DNA from: Candidatus Omnitrophota bacterium
GTDB taxonomy: Bacteria; Omnitrophota; Gorgyraeia; 2-02-FULL-51-18; JAGOUK01
NCBI GenBank assembly: GCA_015231685.1
Contig: JADGBA010000007.1
Location: 1 to 22,296 of the forward strand
Length of the DNA: 22,296 nt
Direction: 5' to 3'
The position numbers were made by a program, and so were the translations under genes. The notes beneath the pieces are model-generated. The model saw nothing but the letters and a program-made list of their open reading frames with translations. It did not search any database and was not told the origin of the DNA. Positions 15,010 to 22,034 of the stretch are shown here, piece by piece. Each line of letters begins with the position of its first letter. Positions within the stretch are counted from its first letter, which is position 1.

Positions 15010-16139
15010 CGGTCATACTCCATTTTGAAATCATCCGCAGCCGCAGAACTCACCGGCAGACTGAGAGAAAAGACCGTGCCTTTGCCGTAGGTAGACTCCA
15101 CGCGCACCTGTCCGCCATGCGCACGGATGATCTGTCGGTCAATCGCCAGACCCAATCCGATTCCGCCGGTCTTCCGGGCAGTGCCTGGCGGCACAATCTG
15201 TTCATAACTCTGAAAAAGCTTCGGCAAATCCTCTTCGCGGATCCCGAGACCCGTATCCGAAACCTCAAACCTCACAAACCTCCCGTCCCGAAAAACACGC
15301 GAACGAATTTCGCCTTTTTCGGTGAATTTGACCGCGTTGGACATCCAGTTGTGAATCACGCGTGCGATCTGAACGCGGTCCGACCGCACCGGAGGAAGAT
15401 CCGAATCGTTCTCAAACACAAATTGAAGTTTTTTGCGCCGCACTTCCGGCATGATCCTCGCCGCCTCCTCGGAGGCAATGCGGTCAATGTAGTTCGGGGC
15501 CCACTCGAATTCACCGCGGCCCGATTCGAATTTCTGAAAATCCAGGACCGACTGGATCAAATGCGCCAGTCGCCGGGCGTTGGACCGAGCGGTTTCCAGA
15601 ACCCGGCGATTCTGGCTTTCATCCTGGCCCGGATCATCCAGCACGGTTCCGAGACATTCCTCGATCACCGTCAGAGGCGTTCTCAGCTCGTGCGATACCG
15701 CGGCGGTGAATTGCTTCTTGAGTTCCAATGCTTTTCGGATCCTCTGTTCGTCCTGCTTTCTTTGAGCCGCGTATGCCAGCACCCGCGGAAGAATCGAAAC
15801 CTCGGCTTCGGTCTTCACCAAATAATCCTGAGCCCCTTCCCTTACCGCGCGCAGCCCGGTAAGTTCATCGTCAAATTCCGTCAACACCACCACCGGGAAC
15901 GGACGCTCCCGCGGACAAAGCTCTCTCAAGGTATCCAGCCCCCGGGAATCGGGGAGGCCCAGGTCACACACTACTCCGTCAAAACCGCCTTCACGAATAC
16001 GGTCCAGAGCGGCCCCGAGCGTACGCGCCTGTTCAGTGCGATAGAGGGGCCTGAGTGACGCGGACAATGTGCGGCTGATCAGGCCCCCAAAACGCAGGTC
16101 ATCCTCGATCACAAGCACATTGAACAACGACTGTGACAC
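15006..16139 (-). CDS. REC-HisKA-HATPase kinase (inverted hybrid)
   Basis: A soluble 377-residue kinase with an N-terminal receiver. The receiver (about 7-120) has acidic IEDD, phospho-acceptor D59 in VVCDLGLPD and K109 in DYLVK. A short helix leads to HisKA with H150 (AVSHELRTPL) and then the HATPase with the N box (NWMSNAVKF), DTGLGI and GIGLGLAI. No membrane segment is present. This order suggests that it takes phosphate from another kinase, or is gated by its receiver, rather than sensing a ligand directly. The GTG at 16139 follows AGGAAGGG; a TTG at 16160 after GAGGGGG would add seven residues and cannot be excluded. It lies downstream of the response-regulator gene and couples to DUF1573 by a TTGA overlap. 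Confidence 0.88.
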   Translation of the reverse strand: MSQSLFNVLVIEDDLRFGGLISRTLSASLRPLYRTEQARTLGAALDRIREGGFDGVVCDLGLPDSRGLDTLRELCPRERPFPVVVLTEFDDELTGLRAVREGAQDYLVKTEAEVSILPRVLAYAAQRKQDEQRIRKALELKKQFTAAVSHELRTPLTVIEECLGTVLDDPGQDESQNRRVLETARSNARRLAHLIQSVLDFQKFESGRGEFEWAPNYIDRIASEEAARIMPEVRRKKLQFVFENDSDLPPVRSDRVQIARVIHNWMSNAVKFTEKGEIRSRVFRDGRFVRFEVSDTGLGIREEDLPKLFQSYEQIVPPGTARKTGGIGLGLAIDRQIIRAHGGQVRVESTYGKGTVFSLSLPVSSAAADDFKMEYDR

Positions 16140-16214
16140 CGTAAACCCTTCCTCTCTCAAGTCAATACCCCCTCAGCAATGCACCAAGTATGGCATACCG
16201 CCGACAATCACGAA

Positions 16215-16240
16215 TTAAGGCTGTGTTAAGTTTATTTAAA
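16215..16240 (-). promoter_or_regulatory. Tandem TTAA(G/A) repeats, candidate PhoB/OmpR-type box
   Basis: TTAAG occurs at 16215-16219 and 16226-16230 with a TTAAA at 16236-16240. The start-to-start steps are 11 and 10 bp, close to one DNA turn, as in tandem half-sites of winged-helix response regulators. It lies in the gap between the regulator gene (16267-16965) and the REC-kinase gene, upstream of the latter. Autoregulation by the local regulator is an inference. Confidence 0.4.
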
Positions 16241-16266
16241 ACGAAAAACGGCAGGGCAACAATTCT

Positions 16267-16965
16267 TCAATCCAATTCCTTGAACCGGTATCCGGAACCG
16301 CGAACCGTCTCAATGTAATCAGCGGCCTTCCCGAGCTTTTTGCGGATACCGTTGATGTGAACATCCACCGCCCGGTCCACCACGGTGACATGATCCCCCC
16401 AGGCACCGCTCAAAAGCGCATCCCGGCTGTACACCCGGCCCGGATGCTTCATAAAAAATCCCAGAATCCTGAATTCCAGCGTCGTCAGCACCGCTTCCTG
16501 ACCGCCCACAAACACCTTCTGCCGGTCTTCATCAAGCACCAGCTTGCCGGCCTTGAGAACCCTCGTCGGATCCGCCGCAGGCACGGCCGGCTGGGACGCG
16601 CTCGTCAGCTTCCGTATCCGCGCGAACAACACCCCAAAATCAAAAGGCTTCGTGATGTAATCGTCCGCTCCGAGCTCCAGTCCGGCCACTTCGTCAGTGG
16701 ACGAACTCTTTGCCGTGAGCATGATCACGGGAATATGCCGGCTCGACGGATCGGATTTGAGGGCTTTGCACACCTCCAGCCCATCCATGTCCGGAAGCAT
16801 CAAATCAAGAAGCACGAGTCCCGGCAAATGCCGGCGGGCCTTCCGGATCGCCTCGGCTCCTCTGGCGGCGGTGACAACCTCAAATCCCTGACGCTCCAGC
16901 CGGATCTTCAGAATCTCGGCCACATCCGCTTCATCGTCCACGACAAGAATCAGGGGTTTTGTCAT
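16267..16965 (-). CDS. OmpR/PhoB-family response regulator
   Basis: A 232-residue DNA-binding response regulator. The receiver has acidic residues in VVDDEAD, phospho-acceptor D54 (LLDLMLPDMDG), T84 and K106 (DYITKPFD). The C-terminal winged helix (about 137-230) has LTTLEFRILGFFMKHPGRVYSRDALL, VVDRAVDVHINGIRKKLG and the final IETVRGSGYRFKE. It would bind tandem direct repeats and control transcription. The ATG at 16965 begins 4 nt after the CHASE-kinase stop with no clear ribosome site, so translation is probably coupled to the kinase, its likely partner. The 3' neighbour after 127 nt is a second kinase. Confidence 0.93.
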   Translation of the reverse strand: MTKPLILVVDDEADVAEILKIRLERQGFEVVTAARGAEAIRKARRHLPGLVLLDLMLPDMDGLEVCKALKSDPSSRHIPVIMLTAKSSSTDEVAGLELGADDYITKPFDFGVLFARIRKLTSASQPAVPAADPTRVLKAGKLVLDEDRQKVFVGGQEAVLTTLEFRILGFFMKHPGRVYSRDALLSGAWGDHVTVVDRAVDVHINGIRKKLGKAADYIETVRGSGYRFKELD

Positions 16966-16969
16966 GCCG

Positions 16970-19012
16970 TTATGATATCACAAGCCCGCCGGCCCCCAAA
17001 TCCCGCCGGGACCCCGCGGGATGCTCGAGCGGCAGCCTGAACACAAAGGTGGACCCCCGACCCGCCTCCGATTCGACACGGATCGTACCCCCGTGCTCTT
17101 CGATGATCCGCTTGACAATGGCCAGACCCGCGCCGGTCCCCTCATATTCGTCCTGGGTATGCAGACGGATAAACATATCGAAGATCTTCGCAAAACTCCT
17201 TTCAGGAATACCGATGCCGTTGTCCCGCACAAAAAATTCCGCCGTGTCGTTCCGGACGGCGCCGCCAATGCGTATTTCGCCGCCTCCGGCGCCGGTACCG
17301 GAAGAAAACTTCGCGGCATTGGACACAAGGTTGTAAAACACCTGCCGAATCTTGATCCGATCGCATTCAATCACAGGCAAATCCGGGTCAACCTCGATTT
17401 TGGCGCGTGCGCCATCCGGAGTGTCCTTCAGCTCCTCGATCACGGAGGCAACCACATCCTGCGTCCGCACCTTCTCATAGGGATTTCGAATGCGCGTGAT
17501 ACGCGACAATGTCAAAAGATCCCGGATCAGATTTTCCATCCGGCGCGCCTGCCGCCGCAGCCGCTCCACAAGCTCCGCGCTCGCCGGGTCAAGACGCGTC
17601 TCGGCGGTCTGTGCCAGACGGTCCGCGGTAACGGCAATATCTCTCAAAGGGGACCTGAGATCGTGACTGGCGGTGTACACAAAACCGTCAAGCTCGCGAT
17701 TGGCGGCCTCGAGTTCCTGTGTTTTGGTCTGAAGAGAAAGCTGGGCGCTCTGACGTCGCCGTGCTTCACGTTCGAGCCCCGCCATAGCCTCAGACAGTTC
17801 GCGCGTACGCTCGGCCACCTTCTCCTCGATCAGCCTCGTGCGCTCGACGTTGCGCGAGAGAACATTCAGAATGCTGAGAGCGAAGATATAGACCGCCAGT
17901 CCCGCCGCCCGCGCAAGCCACACCAGACTTCCGGTGTACAAGTTCGAGGAAGCGACGGCGGAAATCTCCCAACTTCGCCCCGCCACATTGATGAGAACCT
18001 CGTGTCCGAAGTCCTCTTTTTTGCCATGCGCCGCGACCCTCACGTCGGGTTCGGTGGAACACACAAAGAGCGGGCTTGCCGAATCGGTCACGTCCTGCAT
18101 CACAAAACCGATGGGTTCCGCCGCAAGGCGGTTCAGGGCCACTTCCAGAATCTGATGGATATCAAAAACGCCGATAAGAAATCCTTCAAGCTTGTGCGCG
18201 CTTCCCAGCACACCGGCGTCCCGCTTTTCGGAGGCATACACCGGAAACACCGACAAAACCCCCGTCCGCTCCCCCTGACCGCGGACCAGCTCCACCGGAG
18301 GTGTCACCACCGGCGAACCTTTTTGACCGGCAATTTCAAAAATTTCAGCAAAACCCGGTTCAGATCCAAGGTCGTACCCCAAAAGCTTCCGGTTGGGTTC
18401 ATTCGGCTCAACGTAATATACCGGGTAATACCATTCACGGTCACCCGCCGGCCGCATTTCTCCGTCGGGACCGATTTCCCGGATATTCAACCGCTCGACA
18501 ATATCCCCGGCAACAAAGCCGGTCAGGGGGTTCATCTTGCCGGATTCGTTTCGGGGGACTTTGAGGGCCCACTGGAGGGAATGGATACTTTCCACATCTT
18601 GCATGAGTATCTCGGCGAACCGGCGAAACTGTTCCCGGTCCACGTAACCCAGAGAGCGAAAAAACTCATCGACGATTTCCACCGCCCAGAGATCGGATTT
18701 GAGCTCCCGTTCAAAAACGGAGATCCGGTCATCCGCGGCACGGACAAATTTTTTGTATCCGTTCTGGATCGCGGCATTTTCGAGAGATACCGAAACCGCG
18801 AAGGAAAGCCCCATCCCGGCGCCAAAGAGAAGAGCGGCCGGCACCCAGAGGCGCCTGCCGGATACCCACAAAAACAAAACCGCGGCAGCCATCGTCAAGA
18901 CGATCGCTCCCGCCGGCAGCCAGAGGGCTGCGCCCCGTGGAGTTCCCCACCCGGCCGCGACCGAAAAACCCCCGATCGCGGCCAGAATGAAGAAAAGCTT
19001 TCTGTTTCTCAA
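16970..19012 (-). CDS. CHASE-domain sensor histidine kinase
   Basis: A 680-residue inner-membrane sensor kinase. Three hydrophobic N-terminal segments (about 6-24, 31-50, 57-77) precede an extracytoplasmic CHASE domain (about 85-345; SLQWALKVPRNE is typical). A further membrane helix lies at about 362-383, a coiled coil at about 388-442, HisKA with H450 (YTASHDLRSPL), and a HATPase domain with FYNLVSNAAKF, DNGIGIP and GTGAGLAI. CHASE domains bind small extracellular ligands such as cytokinin-like molecules in known cases; the ligand here is unknown. The start is a TTG at 19012, directly after the stop of the secreted protein gene (no gap), which suggests coupling to it. It phosphorylates, by inference, the regulator encoded immediately downstream. 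Confidence 0.9.
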   Translation of the reverse strand: MRNRKLFFILAAIGGFSVAAGWGTPRGAALWLPAGAIVLTMAAAVLFLWVSGRRLWVPAALLFGAGMGLSFAVSVSLENAAIQNGYKKFVRAADDRISVFERELKSDLWAVEIVDEFFRSLGYVDREQFRRFAEILMQDVESIHSLQWALKVPRNESGKMNPLTGFVAGDIVERLNIREIGPDGEMRPAGDREWYYPVYYVEPNEPNRKLLGYDLGSEPGFAEIFEIAGQKGSPVVTPPVELVRGQGERTGVLSVFPVYASEKRDAGVLGSAHKLEGFLIGVFDIHQILEVALNRLAAEPIGFVMQDVTDSASPLFVCSTEPDVRVAAHGKKEDFGHEVLINVAGRSWEISAVASSNLYTGSLVWLARAAGLAVYIFALSILNVLSRNVERTRLIEEKVAERTRELSEAMAGLEREARRRQSAQLSLQTKTQELEAANRELDGFVYTASHDLRSPLRDIAVTADRLAQTAETRLDPASAELVERLRRQARRMENLIRDLLTLSRITRIRNPYEKVRTQDVVASVIEELKDTPDGARAKIEVDPDLPVIECDRIKIRQVFYNLVSNAAKFSSGTGAGGGEIRIGGAVRNDTAEFFVRDNGIGIPERSFAKIFDMFIRLHTQDEYEGTGAGLAIVKRIIEEHGGTIRVESEAGRGSTFVFRLPLEHPAGSRRDLGAGGLVIS

Positions 19013-19639
19013 TTATTCGTAACGGATGTCATCCAGGTAGAACGTCAGACCGTTCGGGTTATCATCCACATTGGCCGCAAAAACAAATCCGCCGATGATT
19101 GAGGACAGGTCCCGCCCGCTCAGATCCACCTCGTACTGCGTCCATTCCGTCTTCAGCACCAGCGGCCCGATGGCCGCTGCGGTCGTGTCCGGAAACTTGC
19201 CCGAAATCCCGCCCATGCCGAATTTAGCGATGTGTTCATCCCCGTTTTCGCCGCGGGCCCAAAAGACGAGCTTCGTGGCGCCGGTAAGATCAAAACCGCC
19301 AGGACGATTTCCCCAGTTGTTTGCCGGCTCCTGCCAATAAATACCCGCCCAGCGGGCGCCCTGGCTGCCTTCACCGGTATAACTGACCTTGATGCTGGTC
19401 GTGCCGGTGTGAGGACGATCCGGAAAGGCCTGATCCACCTTCAAATCACCGTAATCCCCCATCCATCCAGAGGGCGCATAATGATTATCCGGAGAACTGG
19501 CATCAGAATACAACCGGAACACCTTAAAATCCGGAGCATCCGGCGACAAATTCATATCATCCAAAGCCCGCGCATTCACTGCCGCGAATCCCACAAACGC
19601 CAGCCCCACAGCCAGCATCGCCATAGATTTAAGCTTCAT
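19013..19639 (-). CDS. Small secreted carbohydrate-binding-like protein, paralogue C
   Basis: A 208-residue exported protein. The signal peptide is about 1-25 (ending ARA). The mature part resembles a jelly-roll, galactose-binding or CBM-like module: NHYAPSGWMGDYGDL (52-66), the HTGTTSIKV strand, WAGIYWQEPANNWG (97-110), LVFWARG (124-130), GGISGKF (143-149), and DLSSIIGGF (177-185), ending in YLDDIRYE at the C-terminus. No enzymatic residues or anchor are obvious. It is clearly related to the two upstream paralogues, so this is a tandem family. GGGGGG precedes the ATG by a short gap, and a promoter lies in the 97 nt upstream. The CHASE-kinase TTG abuts its stop. I infer it presents or captures a glycan or similar ligand for the sensory locus. 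Confidence 0.8.
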   Translation of the reverse strand: MKLKSMAMLAVGLAFVGFAAVNARALDDMNLSPDAPDFKVFRLYSDASSPDNHYAPSGWMGDYGDLKVDQAFPDRPHTGTTSIKVSYTGEGSQGARWAGIYWQEPANNWGNRPGGFDLTGATKLVFWARGENGDEHIAKFGMGGISGKFPDTTAAAIGPLVLKTEWTQYEVDLSGRDLSSIIGGFVFAANVDDNPNGLTFYLDDIRYE

Positions 19640-19654
19640 AAACCCCCCTTTATG

Positions 19655-19739
19655 GGTTAAACAGCCAAGAACGACCTCAACCTAAGTCAAGGTTATCCGG
19701 ATTACATAAAGTTATAATTAAGGTTAAATAAAGTGTCTA
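19655..19739 (-). promoter_or_regulatory. Internal promoter with GGTTA repeats before paralogue C
   Basis: On the minus strand TAGACA (19734-19739), a 17-bp spacer and TATAAC (19711-19716) make a good sigma-70-type promoter; the -35 overlaps the stop of paralogue B. Nearby are AAGGTTA at 19689-19695 and 19720-19726 (31 bp apart, about three helical turns) and GGTTAAA at 19655-19661. An AACCT/AGGTT inverted pair also lies near 19680-19694. It could drive paralogue C, the kinase and the regulator independently of the upstream genes. Confidence 0.55.
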
Positions 19740-20354
19740 TTCGAAGTAAATGTCATCAAGATACATCGTCAGGCCGCCGCGATTGCTCTTGGCGTTGAAG
19801 GTCACAAAAAAGCCCCCGATAATGTGTCTGAGATCCTGATTCTGAAGATTGATGTAGTACCGCTGCCACTTGTCAGACAGCGTCACCGAGCGTGACTCGA
19901 CCTTGGCGGAATCAGAAAACTCGCCCTTGATGCCTCCGACGCCGAATTTGTCGATTTTCTCTCCTCCACGGGCACCCCGGGCCCAAAAGACCAGACGCTT
20001 GGCACCGGTCAGATCAAACCCCTCTTCCCGTGTACCCCAGTTGTCCGGCGGGTATTGCCAGTAAATCCCGGACCACCCCTTCTTGTCGGATTTCTTGGCG
20101 GAATAATCGATACGGAGGGAGGTGCCGCCGGAATGGGGGTTGTCCAGATCCGCGTCATCAATCTGCAGGTCCCCTGAATCCCCCATCCATCCCGAGGGAG
20201 CGAAGTTGTTGTCCGGCGCCGTCGCGTCAGTATATATTCTGAAAGGGAGCGCCACTTCTTCCTCCCCCCGCTGTTCCGCGTGTGCCGTCATTGCGGCCAC
20301 ACACGCCACAAACACCACCGCCAACCCCAAAACGATCTTATATCGATTTCTCAT
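19737..20354 (-). CDS. Small secreted carbohydrate-binding-like protein, paralogue B
   Basis: A 205-residue exported paralogue. The signal peptide RNRYKIVLGLAVVFVACVAA is cleaved near AHA-EQ. It keeps the family pattern: NNFAPSGWMGDSGDL, PHSGGTSLRI, GWSGIYWQYPPDNWG, LVFWARG, GGIKGEF, LRHIIGGF and C-terminal YLDDIYFE. It lacks any catalytic motif. The ATG at 20354 is chosen because AAAGGA lies about 10 nt upstream and the arginine-rich signal starts there. The ATG at 20384, which overlaps the previous stop (ATGA), would give ten more residues without a clear ribosome site. An AAK(S)DKKG insertion makes it the most divergent of the three. Confidence 0.8.
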   Translation of the reverse strand: MRNRYKIVLGLAVVFVACVAAMTAHAEQRGEEEVALPFRIYTDATAPDNNFAPSGWMGDSGDLQIDDADLDNPHSGGTSLRIDYSAKKSDKKGWSGIYWQYPPDNWGTREEGFDLTGAKRLVFWARGARGGEKIDKFGVGGIKGEFSDSAKVESRSVTLSDKWQRYYINLQNQDLRHIIGGFFVTFNAKSNRGGLTMYLDDIYFE

Positions 20355-20380
20355 GAGCCCGTTTCCTTTCGGCGCAAACA

Positions 20381-21010
20381 TCATTCAAACGAGATATCGT
20401 CCAAATAAATTGTGAATCCCTCGGGATTCTTTTGGCCTTTGGCGACAAGCATGAAGCCCCCGATAATCGATGAGAGGTCCTTGCCGGTCAGATCGATTTC
20501 GTAGCGCGTCCACTCGGTGGTGAGGGCCACCGGGCCAAACCCGGCAATCGTGGAATCAGAAAAACGTCCCTGGATTCCGCCCACGCGGAATTTATCGATC
20601 CGCTCTCCGCCTTTCTCTCCACGCGCCCAAAATACAAGCCTCGATGCCCCTTCCAGATTGAAGCCCTGATCGCGGGCGCCCCAGTTCCCGTCGGGATTCT
20701 GCCAGTAAATCCCGGCCCACTGCGCGCCTTCGGTGGCCTCGGCCGAATAAACAATGCGGATGCAGGATGTGCCTGAATGGGGGTTGTCATTCCAGCTCTG
20801 GACGATATTCAAATCACCGTGATCCCCCATGAAGCCTGAGGGCGCGTAATGGTTTCCCGAAACGCCTCCGTCCGTATAAACGGCAAAAGGCAAAGCAACC
20901 GGCGCTTTGGGCTCGGGTTCTTCCGCAGCCTGGGCCGAAGCCACCCCCGCGGTAATCCCCCACAAGCCCAGGACAGCCACCAACGTGATCGTGCGTGCGA
21001 ATATTCTCAT
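20381..21010 (-). CDS. Small secreted carbohydrate-binding-like protein, paralogue A
   Basis: A 209-residue exported paralogue. The signal peptide MRIFARTITLVAVLGLWG runs to ASA-QAAEE, followed by a short acidic/Pro linker (EEPEPKAP). The module has NHYAPSGFMGDHGDL, PHSGTSCIRI, WAGIYWQNPDGNWG, LVFWARGEKGGE, GGIQGRF, DLSSIIGGF and C-terminal YLDDISFE. Unlike its paralogues it has a single cysteine in the HSGTSC strand. The ATG overlaps the stop of the Cache gene by ATGA with GGGAGG 4 nt upstream, so translation is coupled. Similar beta modules bind sugars in known carbohydrate-binding families; sugar binding here is an inference. Confidence 0.8.
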   Translation of the reverse strand: MRIFARTITLVAVLGLWGITAGVASAQAAEEPEPKAPVALPFAVYTDGGVSGNHYAPSGFMGDHGDLNIVQSWNDNPHSGTSCIRIVYSAEATEGAQWAGIYWQNPDGNWGARDQGFNLEGASRLVFWARGEKGGERIDKFRVGGIQGRFSDSTIAGFGPVALTTEWTRYEIDLTGKDLSSIIGGFMLVAKGQKNPEGFTIYLDDISFE

Positions 21011-21951
21011 GACACCTCCCTTTTCTGCTTAACAGTTTTGTCCGCAGGGCGCATCCCCATTGCGGCCGCTTCCTCAACCGCATCCTTGGGAGCGCGGACG
21101 AGGATGTAAAGATTCTTTCCGGGAACCATTTCGCGGATATTGATCTGGACCAGCGTCAGATAATCATCCCTGTCCTCGGCAAAAATATTCTGAAAATCCG
21201 TGTATTCAAAAGGACCACTGAGCGCGCGGATGACCTCCGGCGCGACCGGCGGCTCCACCAGCCCCGATTGGATAGGCTCGGAAAAGTACTCCCCCGCATC
21301 CGAAACCAGGAAGACATCCGCCTTGGCGTCCGAGAACCGGCGTCCTTCAACCACATCCAGCACACGCTGAAAGTTCAGCCGCGTGCTGATAACGCCGACC
21401 TTCGCGCCGGTATCGGGATCCACAATCGGCGATGACAATGCGACGCTCAGGCCGCTTGAGTTATAAAGCTCGGGTGTGAAATCGCAATGCGTCTGAAATT
21501 CCACCAAAGAATCCACAGCCTTGTTAGTCAGGCAGTCGGCGATCACGCCGCGCTCCACAAAACGCTTCCTCATGATTTCGTCGATCTTTTCTTTCGCAAG
21601 CAGCTTGCCTTGGCTGTCCTGCGTATTCATGGCCAGAATACCGCCCTCCTCATCAAAAAAGGCGACCACGTCCAGGACGGGTGAATTCATAATGTACAAA
21701 TTGGCCAAATCCACCAGAGGGATCGTCTCCCCCGCCGTGACGGCCTGAATCAATTCCGGTTCGGCGGCGAGAAGCTGGGTCTGCAAAAGTGCTTTTCGGA
21801 CAAGATCATTGATGCCGGCCCTGACTCCATGCCCGTATTCGGCCATCAATGCGGCCGGATGAGCGGTTTCCGCGGCCGCCGGGCCGGCGACGGCCAACAA
21901 AGCGGCACACAAAACAACGGCCAGCCTGAACGGATAACTTGATTTCTTCAT
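21007..21951 (-). CDS. Soluble periplasmic Cache-domain sensor-like protein
   Basis: A 314-residue exported protein. The signal peptide KKSSYPFRLAVVLCAALLAV ends near AAA-ETAH. The remainder has Cache-type features: a long helix (GINDLVRKALLQTQLLAAEP), MNSPVLDVVAFFDEEGGILAMNTQ, LSVALSSPIVDPDTGAKVGVI and DVFLVSDAGEYF. The Cache fold normally forms the extracytoplasmic part of chemoreceptors and kinases. Here no second membrane helix, kinase or methyl-accepting domain follows, so it appears to be free-standing and may bind ligand for another receptor. I chose the ATG at 21951 with AAGGGG 7 nt upstream; the frame is open to 22029. It is the first gene of the sensory locus and overlaps the next by ATGA. 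Confidence 0.82.
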   Translation of the reverse strand: MKKSSYPFRLAVVLCAALLAVAGPAAAETAHPAALMAEYGHGVRAGINDLVRKALLQTQLLAAEPELIQAVTAGETIPLVDLANLYIMNSPVLDVVAFFDEEGGILAMNTQDSQGKLLAKEKIDEIMRKRFVERGVIADCLTNKAVDSLVEFQTHCDFTPELYNSSGLSVALSSPIVDPDTGAKVGVISTRLNFQRVLDVVEGRRFSDAKADVFLVSDAGEYFSEPIQSGLVEPPVAPEVIRALSGPFEYTDFQNIFAEDRDDYLTLVQINIREMVPGKNLYILVRAPKDAVEEAAAMGMRPADKTVKQKREVS

Positions 21952-22004
21952 TTCATTTCCCCTTAATTTCAAAACATACCACACCATTAACACCACGAAG
22001 CCAT

Positions 22005-22034
22005 AGATTATCTCTTCGGTGAAACCCAAGTCAA
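22005..22034 (-). promoter_or_regulatory. Possible promoter of the Cache gene
   Basis: On the minus strand TTGACT (22029-22034) and TAATCT (22005-22010) are separated by 18 bp. The -35 overlaps the stop of the preceding gene. It would give a leader of about 45-50 nt. The -10 matches the consensus weakly. Confidence 0.35.

Noticed and set aside
17021..19102. 693-codon plus-strand open frame antisense to the CHASE kinase
   Set aside because: The minus strand has clear kinase domains throughout. The antisense translation is rich in His/Arg/Pro and shows no domain.
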